64,000 nt of DNA from Basidiobolus meristosporus CBS 931.73. Taxonomy: Eukaryota > Basidiobolomycota > Basidiobolomycetes > Basidiobolales > Basidiobolaceae. The translations under genes were made by a program, and so were the position numbers. The notes beneath the pieces are model-generated. The model saw only the letters and a program-made list of their open reading frames with translations, made no database searches and was not told the DNA's origin. The DNA lies in assembly GCA_002104905.1 (NCBI GenBank), contig MCFE01000396.1:17850-81849 (forward strand), written 5' to 3'. The number at the start of each line of letters is the position of its first letter. Position 1 is the stretch's first letter. Of this stretch, positions 40,201 to 51,105 are shown in pieces.

Positions 40201-43200
40201 ATCTCAAAAGCACCTGCCTGGTCCCTGCTTAATGATTTGAAGCAAATTTTGACATCTATTTACTCTATGCTGATGCTCTCCAAGTCAACAAGCGAACAGC
40301 ATAGTAGCACAAGATATTATATCTGCGCTAGTTACTATCTGGTTAAATGCATTTTGGATAAGGCTAATGCTGAAGAATCCCATCAAGTCTTTGAACAATT
40401 CCTAGAAGCGGTGTTTGGACATTCTCTGGAAATCGACTTATACTTGGAGAACCAAAAAACAGTTCATGGAGTGGAGCTTCAGAAGGAAGATCTTGGACAG
40501 TTCACCTACTCGATCAGTGAGCTTCTTTATCAGTTCACTTTAAGCAACGCTCCTGCATCTGCATCACGTTTCTGGGTTCCCTACAAGATCAAAGTGGTAC
40601 AGGTTCTACTCGACGAGTTGCGATACATCGAGCTTAATCAAGAACCATCAATTAATCCTGAGGCTGTGGTCCTGTTCTCCATGTTTTCTCCTGTTTGCGA
40701 AGAAAGCGTCTTGAGTAACATCATGAACAGTTTGATCGCGATCAACTACGAGTCCATCATCGCCTCCAAAGATGCCGAATCATTTATCCCAATCTTTGTT
40801 AGTCTATTGTCGATAACGCTAAGTAGCACCTCCTTCACCAAGCAATCGACTTCCCTTATCGAGCGTTTTGTTGAGATTTCGATTAAGCTCTTGAGTAAGT
40901 TCTCGTCCAACCAGCTCGATGGTATCCTAAAGAATTGTGTAGAGGCGTTTGTACCACCGCTTGGTTATAAGGAAGAAACAAACCCAACTCGTAATGATTT
41001 TGTGAGAGCCGAGAATCAATTGTTCTCACAAATCCCTGCTTCTGTTGGGGAGCAACTGATGGATTTGAGTTTAAGAAGCCTCAACGACACACGAAGCAAA
41101 ATCCTCAACATGTTCATTCTTTCATCCGCAAAGTATAGATTGCGATTTGTTGAGTGGATGCTAGAAGTACTTGCCAAGAGTAATGCATTGGATCTTTCCA
41201 TTTACATGGAATCAATTGCCACATTCTTGTTTGTGCTTGGAGGTTCAGACAGAATTGAAGAGATAAGACTGAACGCGTTTGTAACCAACAAGGACCGCCA
41301 GTTGCTAACTGTTCTTGGAGAAAAGCTCGGCGATGACTTGGTTCAGAAAGTCAGTGAAGCGCAAACAACCCCTTCTCAAAGCTCGCAATTTTCTCATCTT
41401 TCATACGAAGCCGTATTACTTGCGTATATTTTACAAACATCCGATTCTGCTATCGCTAACCGCTTGAGCACCAGTGTCCTGGAGTCAAAATACGACAGCC
41501 TTACTCTGGATTCGCTGGTATTGGCGAGAATCGCTCTACGCAAGCAAGGAGCAGCCAATGCTGCATCAAGATACGTCGATTTCTGTCTTGAGACCGCTAC
41601 TCCAGACTACGATTTTGTCGATGATGACTTCCAGGCTAAGGATGACTTCGATAACTCTATCTTTGATCAACTGAATAGCCTTCTCAAGTTCTACTTCTCT
41701 CTTGATGGGTCTGATGTTAATAAGAAGGCCCTCACCAGATACGTAATCGAATCTGTCAAGAGAAGGCTAACGTGTAGTGCACGTGTTCAATCTATAATTA
41801 CTGCACTTGGAAAGCTTTCTGAAGTCGACAAATCGGCTTTAGTGGATGTAATCGAAGCCATATTTGCACATCATCGTTTCGAAGAACTTTACCGCGAGGC
41901 AGCCCATGATCCCGAGAACTGGAAGGCTTTCAAACTTAGCGTGGTGCGTCTAATTCATGCAACAGTCGTGTTGAACCCAGTTGGTTGCTCCAATGTGGAG
42001 TATCTGCCCAAGCTGTTGGGAATGTACGGTGCCTCAACCTCCAGCATTGACCGGTTGATTCTTCATGTTCTTTTTATGTATGAAGTGCACACCAAATCAT
42101 CCATGGGCAGTGCTGCTTTGCTCTGGGGTGCGGAGTCGACGTATTTACGCTTAGCTCGTCAGCAGCTGACTGACTCGGCCATAATCTTGGAGTCCTTATC
42201 CCAACTAGATCCCATGAAAATGCTGAACTCCGCCAGACGTTTCCCAGTTGATCAAAGCCTAGAGTTTTCCAAAGTCGCCACCTTCGAACAGCTGTGTCAT
42301 GAGCCATCGGGCCCATCGGATCCTGTCTATGATCCTTCGTTTGTACTTCCATTATTTGCTACACTTCATTCGTACGGTAATCAAATGGATTGCCGCAAGT
42401 TTATTGAAATTAACGGACTTGGGTACACTATTTCCTCGCTATCGTCTACAAAGCCAGAGATTCGTCGCATCGGATATTACATTCTCGACGAATTTTATGT
42501 CCTACTTGACACTGCCCAGTTCCGTGAAAAGCGACAAGTTACCCTACTGCTGGAAAGCTTCAAGAATGCCATCACCGACCGGGATACTCCTGCACGAGTG
42601 CCAGCCGTAGTTGTTGGCTTCATCACCCAAGCCCTGGCCGCCCTTCTTAAGCCAGACCATTTCATGTACCCATTGATTAACGGATTCCTCCTCCAGAGAC
42701 CCATATTCGACCTAAACGACATCCCTCTATTCTACAACCTATTCAACTCCTCCGCTGACCAGTACAAAAAGGAACGCTTGTGGATGCTACGATTATTGGC
42801 TTCTGGCTTAACCCATGCCGAGGATTTCCGAGTGTACAAACGTCGTCACGCACTTGACTTACTCATGGGGTATATGAACTCGCCTATCTGCGACTCGCTC
42901 CATCGTAAATTGATCTTTGAGACCCTGTTCCATGCGACTGCCATCCCATTCGTAGCTACGGACATGGTGGCCAACCATGGCCTGATAGCTTGGCTAAATT
43001 CGGTGGTTCTCAAGCACTCTACCCCAGGAAACGAAGTGATTGTTGCCACATTCAGACTTGTACTAAGAGCCTGCTTGAATGCTGATGTGAAGCGACTAGA
43101 GTGGCAGGCACCAAGCTGGATTGAACAGGTTCTTAGTCTCTGTACATGCGGCCTACAACTGATCTCTGGTAAGTGTTATGAAGCGATGCCACAACCATCT

Positions 43201-43617
43201 TAGTAATTAACCGATAATATCTCACCTGTAGATCTTCCAGCCGGGACGGAGACACCCTATCGTTACGCTTTGTTGAGTACCATCACTCAGATACTGCACT
43301 TCTTCGCTCTGGTTCAGCCAACGAAGACCACGCTTATGACATACCAGATACAGCTCGCCACTCGAATTCTGGTTTCCCTGGAGGGCCACAACCAAGCCCA
43401 CTCTTCCTCTAGCGATATCCGCTACATTGGCCGTACCGATGACCTCGGTTGGCTTTATCAAAGAGAGGGAATTGAACGGGCCAAGCTGGTCCAACAAATG
43501 TTCGAACTGGCGAACCTTGTCAAGGATCCCCAGTCCATTGTTCTCACTACAGCCAGGGATATATTCTACCATGGAAAGAGCGTAGACTGGATCTTAAAAT
43601 GTAGACATAATCTATGA
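37201..43617 (+). CDS. URB1: Nucleolar pre-ribosomal-associated protein 1 (Urb1/Npa1)
   Basis: Exon 37201-43168, a 63-nt intron (GTAAGT..CTGTAG), and exon 43232-43617 give 2,117 residues. The protein is a giant HEAT/ARM-type solenoid. The N-terminal Npa1 block is seen in VVQALQRFRYQLSL, ECEELFKIWDLQQK and GLKFDS-like HTLQTTREMID. The C-terminal Urb1 signature is LLGMYGASTSSIDRLIL, RRFPVDQSLEF, RPIFDLNDIPLFYNLFNSSA and FRVYKRRHALDLLMGYM. Urb1 works in early nucleolar 60S assembly together with snoRNPs. Only one intron interrupts 6.35 kb of coding sequence, unlike nearly all neighbours. Confidence 0.93.
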
Positions 43618-43726
43618 ATGAGTAGTTCATTTTGTTTCATATATCGTTGAATAAATAATAGACACATGGATTTATTTATATGGGTTGTTGTATGTACCAG
43701 AAGTTCATTTACAGGTTTTTACAAAA

Positions 43727-44197
43727 TCATCGGTCCCCTGCGATTTTGGGAGTGAGCGAAAATCGGACTGTTGCCTCGTACTCGTGCAATGCCTCATTGA
43801 CGATGAATCCATGCACCAGCATATCGTCGAAGCTTTTGATGGAACGCAGTCTGCATCGGACCTCCTCCAGACCGTCACGTGGGATTGAGGTGTTCTTGAC
43901 CGAGATCGTCCTTTTCTCATGTCGGGTTTCCCTGACTTCAGAAATGGTGTACCACACGATCTCCACCTGTTCGGCAAATTTGGATTTCAGCGATTCACAG
44001 CGACGCTTGTCCTCGTCCAGGTGGATCGGAAATATCTGACCGAAACGCTTCTTGTCGACAGCCTTCGGTGGGGGATGTTTGAGGGTGTAGATGTGTGTGG
44101 GGTAGGAGTCGGCCAAGAAGATTTTGCCGTGACGTCGTGGCTTGGGGACATGCTGGCTGGGTGGACTAGCAGGAGATGTGACTGGAGGTGAAGTCAT
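43727..44197 (-). CDS. Hypothetical protein, 156 residues
   Basis: One open frame from ATG 44197 with a Pro/Ser-rich start (MTSPPVTSPASPPSQHVPKP), then a charged region (HGKIFLADSYPTHIYTL, VDKKRFGQIFPIHLDEDKRR) and LLEEVRCRL-like helical end ending KIAGDR. I do not recognise a family. The composition looks protein-like and the gene converges on URB1. It could carry additional exons upstream that I could not define. Confidence 0.5.
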   Translation of the reverse strand: MTSPPVTSPASPPSQHVPKPRRHGKIFLADSYPTHIYTLKHPPPKAVDKKRFGQIFPIHLDEDKRRCESLKSKFAEQVEIVWYTISEVRETRHEKRTISVKNTSIPRDGLEEVRCRLRSIKSFDDMLVHGFIVNEALHEYEATVRFSLTPKIAGDR

Positions 44198-45015
44198 GAC
44201 CCATCTGTCTAGTGGGAATCTATCATTTCAGGAAAGCGAGGCTGCCTTATATACCACATCCAAGAGCCAAGCGATCGCGAGGATTGGCTGATCTCTCTCA
44301 CCGCCATTTGAGTCGTTTCTCCCTCCCCAGCATGCAATTTGTCCAGTAGCGACTTTGTTTTCCTTGCTGCCAAGTCAAATGGGATGGATGCTCTCCACAT
44401 CAGTGTCGCGACATCGTCAGATGCGCTCATCAAGAAAAATGCTTATTACTCCTCGACACAGCCAATTGTCCCGTACGTATGACTGTGCCAAGCATGAGGT
44501 TGCCCGCTAGGGCTCTGTACCATCACGCGTCCAATCATCTAAATCATCTGCATGTGAAGCGGGACGGCGCGAAACCCTAACCCCAAGCTTAAATATTCCA
44601 TATGGTCAGGAGTCCCATCATTTAAATCATCCTAATTATGGTAAAAATGCCCTGTTCAAGCAAATATCTCGATATGTGGTCAGTGGCTAATCCGCCCATG
44701 ATGCTCGATTACATCGATAATGATCCCGACAAGGCTAAATGGGATCGATGCTGAATGGGGAATTCTCAGGTTTCAGGTGAATCTGGAAGATTTCCCTGGC
44801 CCGTTGATGCCTTCATATGAGAGAGCCGTTTCAGTGATCACTAAGGAAGATTTAATGACGGCCAGATTTATATATGGAAATGCAATAGATGGTTCCGTCC
44901 ATATTTCGCCAAATCCCATCTCATTTCCACCAAAACGAGACACTTTGTGTGAAGCGAAAGCTATTTAACCTTCGGACCAACCGTTTCCCCCTTAAACAAC
45001 CTCCCTCTATCTATC
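44198..45015. other. Intergenic upstream of the arrestin gene, with a telomere-like motif
   Basis: 818 bp. GCGAAACCCTAACCCC occurs at about 44569-44584. Short open frames are present (for example 44720-44968 on +), but their composition and lack of any family pattern give no reason to call genes. Confidence 0.5.
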
Positions 45016-46079
45016 ATGGCCCTGGCAAAGGTACTTAACCTTGGTTTCGAAGTCCTCCTCGAGAGAGACACCATCCTGAATGGCTTCGACGTCGACACGC
45101 GAGTCAACAACTACATCCGTGGGAAAGTTCTCCTGCACCCCAAGATCAGGACCAACCTGACTGAGCTCAACCTGGTTCTGGAAGGCAAATTCTCCGTGCA
45201 ATCGCTTAAAGGTGGGTGATGGCGTGATGCCGTTGGTTCCCGAGTGCTTTCGCTAACTGATTAACTCCAACAGGTTTCAAACGGATTGAAAAGATTATCA
45301 TCGAACAGAAGGTGACTCTATCGGAGCCACAGACGGAAGGGGTCCCTCTCACTCCCACTTGCCATGAGTATCCCTTTGAACTCTGCCTCCCTGGGGATCT
45401 TCCTCCATCGTTCCGGGGGAATTACGGTCAGCTCACCTACACCGTCCGCGCTTTGGGGACCTTGTCCAGTCACTGGTCGCTATCGTACATCAAGGCTGAG
45501 CGGGACCTGCAGATCTTCCGGGATATGCGGCCCCTGTATGATACCTATCGAACCCAGTTGTCGGGCAATTGGATGGATTCCATCGAATACAATGCCTCCT
45601 TCTCCACAAATACCTACAAACCTGGAGACGTCATTCCCATCACCTTCAAATATCACGTGAAGGACCAGAATATCCGCATCAACCATATCATCGCGTTTCT
45701 TCGGGAGTCTAGCGTGTATCGTATGCCCTCGGATGAGCACACTAGCGGACACATCATCCGCGAAGACCGCGAGACCATTGATCTTAACGGGGACTACAGC
45801 GAGGGGTTCTACGACGGGGAGTGCCAGTTGGACCTCCAGATCCCCACGAACCTGCTCAGCTACGATTGCCTCACGGAGTACGGTCAGATCACCCACAAGA
45901 TCAGCTTTCGTATTGACTACGTGCTGAACGGGAGCATCAACCATTTCAGTGTTGCCATCCCCGTCGCCATTCTACCCACCAGCCTGACCGAGCTCTTGGA
46001 CACTCACGTGGACGAGCAGCTTCCCATGTACGACGTCATCGCTCCCCCACCATCGTACTGCCAGATCGAGGTCTCCTAA
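45016..46079 (+). CDS. Arrestin-domain (alpha-arrestin) protein with PPSY-type motif
   Basis: Exons 45016-45211 and 45274-46079 encode 333 residues. Arrestin N-domain strands are visible (LNLGFEVLLERDTILNGF, VNNYIRGKVLLHPKI, LNLVLEGKFSVQSLKG, EYPFELCLPGDLPPSFRG, YGQLTYTVRAL). The C-domain has YNASFSTNTYKPGDVIPITF, IAFLRESSVYRM and SFRIDYVLNGS. The tail APPPSYCQIE resembles a PPxY motif used to recruit Rsp5/NEDD4 ubiquitin ligases. Alpha-arrestins of fungi act as adaptors for ubiquitylation and endocytosis of plasma-membrane transporters. The protein is short for the class. Confidence 0.9.
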
Positions 46080-46353
46080 TGGGCGTGCTGGTGCTCGCCC
46101 ATTTTATGTCTGCGCTCATTTGTAAAAAACAATGCATCATTTGTACATCTTCCCGTATGCTCATATACATATATATATATATATATCCAAGTCAATGCTT
46201 TTTAATCAATAAACTTCACTCCCAACAATCGGGTTGTCAAATTAAACTGGTTCGGTGTTGGTGACGGGTGCGGGTCGAGGCTGGGGAGGAGAGGAGAGGA
46301 AAGGAAAGGGAGGCGGAGGATGCTGCATGCTGATGGTCCCTGGTGCTAGTCTA

Positions 46354-49300
46354 CTACTGCAAGGACTTGATTTTATATCGGTAGGTGATCAGCACATCTC
46401 CTCCTAATCTCCAGATAAACGCCCGAATGGTCGCCAACGTGATGGTGGGCGGGAGAACCTAAACGAACGAAAGCGTAAGCCACCCTTTCGGCCCTATACC
46501 TGGCGGTCACATGAGCCTACCTGATCGTGACAACACAGTTCTATCCATTGCTCCGGTTTGATGGTGGAGTCGACGCCGTTAGAGCTGGACCCGTACGCCT
46601 TCCCATAGGGACTCGTGGCGGGCTGGTCAAGCTCCAGCTTTTCAACAATGTACGAGAGCAACTTTCTCACCCGAAGCATACGGTTCGCAATCAGTCGGGA
46701 GTTGCTGTAGAGGGGGGGGGGTGTTGGTAAGTGCATCGTTCACACCGAAGGGGATGCGGATCCTACTTACCCGTTGGGCAGCTCGGAGAGCCCGGAGTTT
46801 TCATGTGGCTTCAGGACGAAGCTGAGCTTGACCGGTTCTTTAACCGGGATTCTTCCCTGGATGCCGTGAGACGTTAGTGTTAGTCACCGTCCAGCCCACA
46901 GTCTTCCTGCTTTTCCACTTACCTTGAACAGGAATTCAAGCAACCATATCGGGGCCACGTCATCTATGTAGTGGTAATCCACACCGAGATTGCCCACGGT
47001 TCCATGGTAGATGTCCACCGACGTGCTGGCCTCGTGGGTTTCCTCGGAGATGATGATGTTGGTATCGGATGGAATGGACAACGGGGGAGTTTCCTGTGCG
47101 ATGGCGGTCTCCTCCTAGATTTGTCGGGGGGGGGGTGGGAAGTTAATGAATTAGCCGTCGACGTCGTGGTCGATGTTCATCCCTGGTTCACGTACCCGTT
47201 CGGAGTGTCTGGCGAACTCCTCTTCGCGGTGCGACGACTCCTCCTTCTTGGGCATTCCGGGTGGATTCAATGTGGGTTGCGCAGGGTGGGTATTCGTTGG
47301 ACTCGAAGGAGGAAGCTGGCTCGACACGGTGGTGCCACCGACCGGCTGGTTGTTGGACACGTGCTCGCTCTGCTCCAGGTCATTCTTGGGTTCGTTTCCG
47401 GGGGTTCGGGAGAGCTTTTTGTAGGAGAACGACTTGAGTCGTCCCATAAAGCTGGACGAGGGCCCGGTGAGCACCGCCGGCTGTGGACGGGTGGGGATCG
47501 GGACCGGTCCGACTGTGCTGGTGGTGCCCGTGCTGGGGGTGGAGAAATAATCGTTAGATGCTAGAGTGGCGGGGGCAGTGTGTAGAGGTGGGTTGACGCT
47601 GGAGTTGGGCGGAGATCCGTAGGAGAAGTAATCCCCGCCATTCGAATTGAGCGATGGAATTAAGGACTGCGGTTGGGGAGATAGCACCCCTGTGGGCGAC
47701 TTGGGTACTACGCTATGTGGAGTGGTAGCTGCCGCGGGGGTGGTGGCAAGGGGCAGCATCGGCTTGGGCGCCATCATTGGCGGTAGTTCCTCATTACTGG
47801 ATTTATGCTGGTCCTCGATGTTGTGGGTGAGGCTGGTCATGCCAAGCCCGTAGTTTCCATTGCTAGGTGTTGGGGTGCGGGTGGGTGGTAATGAGTGACC
47901 CGGCTGAAAGTGATCGGGTGTTGTGGAGGGGAAGGCCGGGGCGTACCCATTCTGGGACAGCGGGAGGCTCTGAAGAGGCCTTGTCTCGGTATAGTTGGCG
48001 AAAAGGTTGCGAAGCACCCATTTCCCGAGGTTCACTAGAGCCAAGAGTATGGTTTAGTTCAGGTTACTCAGCCATCCGGCTGAAGGGAGTATTCGACTGA
48101 CCTCTTTGATCTTCCGAAGGGTTCTCCTCTTCGGGTAGATCCAGCTCATCCAGATACACTTCTCCGTCAAAGCATCTTCTCTCGTCAAGACACACGGTCA
48201 ATGCCTATAGTCGCACCAAGGTGAGTTGTCTAGCAAAAGTCCAAAGGAAGAATGAACCAGAAGCTTACTCCGATTCTAGTGTCTATAGAGCACCAGGTAG
48301 CCACAGACTCTTGGGTATTCATTTCGGAAACTAGCTCATCGAGGTTCGCCTTTCCGAGAGTTTTCAACTTCTTACACTGTGTCACATGGGGTCAACGGGG
48401 TGGGTTTGGGTCCTGGGGAAATCGGTGGTGGAGGCACTCTACCTGAATAATGTCCCATAGATCCACCACACCGTCTGTATCGAGAGTGAGAACGTGGCGG
48501 CGATTATTGAGCATGGCGTGCTTAATCAGGCCATGTTTTCCTTGGAACAAACGACTTTAGTCCCCCGCTACCGGATCCCAGTTTCCACAAGATGGGTTAC
48601 CTTCAATCGTCTCGTCGGGCTCTGTTCTCATCGGAACCACGATTTCTGGCACGAGGGGATCATCTACCACCGAGTAATTCAAGGACAAGAAGGAGGTTGG
48701 TCGGCCTTTCCGTTCGCCCAGGAGAAGTTCGAGATGTTCATCTCTAGAAGGCGACTCTGGGACGGCCATTCTTATCATGGACGAGGCGGGGACGGGTGAC
48801 GAGGGTGGGAGATAGAGGCTGGAGCTCATACTCTTCCCAGAGGGGAGAGTGGTATCTCTCTAAGATGGAGTCAATGAGCCTTCGTTGGAGGTGAAGATTG
48901 GTGATACTCAAAAGTGGTACGTACCCAGCGGTTGATGCTTGAACTAGCGGTTGCGGTCCAGATGTACTTATTGTCGACAGCTACCAACTAGAGCCGTACT
49001 CATATTGTTAATCAGACTGAGCGTCGGGTGCCTTATGAATGGAGTTTACCTTGACAACTCCATGCTTTTCTTTGCATATGGCAACGCACTCTCCGTCGTT
49101 TCCATCGGAATCCGATCCTCTAGAGCCAACGTAAGTCTTGGTCACCAAACCGTCTTTCCTCCGGCGTAGAACGTCTCCAGCTGGGGATGGTCGGAATACA
49201 GGGACCAAACCGAGTCGGAATGGGTCGTATAGGTGTTGATGCACCTTTGGGCAGAAAGGGACCACAGCTTGATGGTGGAATCGGAGGAGGCGGAAAGAAG

Positions 49301-50472
49301 CTGGCGAAAGGAAAAATCAGTTTCCGAACAACGGGAATGAAGTTGCTCGAGTTGAACGCACCAGCTGACCATCATCACTTATCAAAAGGGCTCGGATGTT
49401 GTCGGTATGCCCGGTTAGCTTGGTGATCTTCTTACCACTGCGTGGATCCCACACTCGGACCACCTAAGCATCGACTTGGTTAGTTCATGGATTGGGGGGG
49501 GAGGAGAGAGCGGTGCAAATGCATAGAACAGAGATCGACCTTTTCGGGAGACCCAGAGGCCAGGATACTTCCGTAGCGGTTACAGGCAAGCGCGTATACG
49601 GATGCTATGGGGGATGCCTCAGGAAGCGTCACTTAGGCTGGGTTAGTACGCGGAAGGTGAGCCAGAATATGGAGCTACTTGCGGGCCTACCTATGGGTGC
49701 GTAACTTCCATCTGAGCCGGATCTTCCTTCGTCAATATCCCAGATATGGATTTTTCGATCCAAACCACCACTGGCGATCCAGTTGGTGGAAGGTCCGTGG
49801 GCCAGCACTTTGATGTAATCACTATGATACCCAACGGTAGTCACGTTGGGCACCGATGAATGGGGGGACCAAAGCTTCAGAGTTCTGTCTGCCGAGGCGG
49901 AGATCACTAGAGGGGAGAGGGGAGCTCGTTAGTGGTGGAGCGAACAGACCACCTGTCTCATCATACGTACGACTTTGCCCTTGATGGCACAAGACAATGT
50001 CGTTGACCCAGTCGGTGTGGTGTTGCGAGGATTGTCTAAAGGTGGATTTCGGCACGGCACCCTAGAAACGAAGGGGAGGAAAGCCCTTTAGTCAGCGGCT
50101 CGGTTGGGTGACAAACGCTCGGGCCCGAACGGGAGCCGAACCCATTACCGTGGTCGGATCGATTTCCCAGGCGGCGGACTCTGCTTGGGTCTGGGTGTGA
50201 TCGGCGCCCACCAGGTATTCCCCGTCTAAAACTACGCTGATGGGAGAGGAGTAATTGGTGTCGAGAGATCGAGCTGGTTTGAAAGGCAGATGCAGATCCC
50301 AGGAAGCCACTAAACCATCTCTACCTGCGGAATAGAGGATCCCTCCTGGGGCACCTGAGGAAGTCGGGGTAGTGGTATCAAGAGCAAGTGAATTGATACC
50401 CAGCAAATGGGCAGGGGTACCGTTTCCTTGGTTGAGAATGTAGGAAACCTTACGTCTGACTGCACGTTTCAT
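46354..50472 (-). CDS. WDR48/UAF1 homologue (Bun107/Duf1), WD-repeat activator of deubiquitinases; one apparent frameshift
   Basis: Sixteen exons: 50472-50149, 50061-49971, 49906-49691, 49631-49540, 49463-49362, 49300-49050, 48987-48925, 48832-48601, 48540-48443, 48376-48269, 48204-48102, 48034-47196, 47114-46923, 46856-46771, 46704-46521, 46458-46354. The WD40 propeller matches WDR48: [52 protein letters not shown] and [13 protein letters not shown]. The C-terminal SUMO-like part ends [21 protein letters not shown]. Exon 12 adds a long Ser/Pro/Thr-rich insert (about 280 residues). WDR48 activates USP1/USP12/USP46-type deubiquitinases (Ubp9 and Bun107 in fission yeast). In exon 6 the frame slips at GGAGGAAAGACGG (about 49155-49167) where one base is missing; the total is 3,086 nt, one short of a full frame. 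Confidence 0.92.
46710..46721. repeat. Poly-G tract in WDR48 intron 14
   Basis: A run of about ten G lies next to the acceptor of the intron (C-rich on the coding strand, where it forms the polypyrimidine tract). A similar run occurs at about 47127-47136 in intron 12. Confidence 0.7.
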
Positions 50473-51105
50473 GTGTGTTTGGTTGTATCAAGGGGAGGCA
50501 AGTGAACGGGGCGACTGACAAATGGATCGTTGTTTCAGACAGAAAGGCACTTGTTGGATAGCATTCGAGTGCGGACGATGGGTTGGGGCCGAAGGCAGTT
50601 GGGCACGCAGGTATGGGGTGGGAGGGAGATGTGAACCGGAGTCAATCTATGGTTTCTGAGGTTGTCTTGGGGAGCTCACGAAAAATTTGAACCAAGTCGA
50701 AGTAAACCGAGCCACTGTGGAAGAGCAGCGGAGAGTGGATATGGTGAACGTGATAAATTCCTGTCCAGCTGACCATCTCGGCCGCACTTACTAGGAAGGC
50801 GACCTCTCCCAAGTCACATGACCACCATCCATCGTCGTGTAGACATCGCACTCCAATGCTGGATCTGCCACAACGTCATGGAAGCACAGCATCGGGTCCT
50901 CCAAATAAGGAATGCGGTGGATTTGTCCACCCAAAATATGGCGAAATATTTAGGCTAATCTCCCAAGCCAAGGGTGTGTGTGCGTGCGTGTGGGTGGTTG
51001 AAATGAAATCTTGGTTTATTTTACAACACAGAAAAGTTGGACTGAGTGGAGAAGCCAGGCTGGGACAGCATCGGCGCACTTATATATATATTCTTACCCG
51101 GTAAA
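50473..51105. other. Intergenic: WDR48 promoter and NELF-C/D 3' region
   Basis: 633 bp, with a GTGTGTGTGCGTGCGTGTG microsatellite near 50973-50993 and a TATATATATAT run at 51080-51090. No gene is supported. Confidence 0.55.

Noticed and set aside
44209-44433. Minus-strand frame upstream of the 156-residue hypothetical gene
   Set aside because: No splice signals join it convincingly to the downstream frame and no family is recognised.
44720-44968. 83-residue plus-strand frame before the arrestin gene
   Set aside because: No promoter, splice or family support; codon use looks random and it overlaps presumed promoter DNA.
47151-48044. Separate Ser/Pro-rich gene within the WDR48 locus
   Set aside because: Both ends carry splice sites in phase with WDR48 exons, so it is the large exon 12 insert of that gene.
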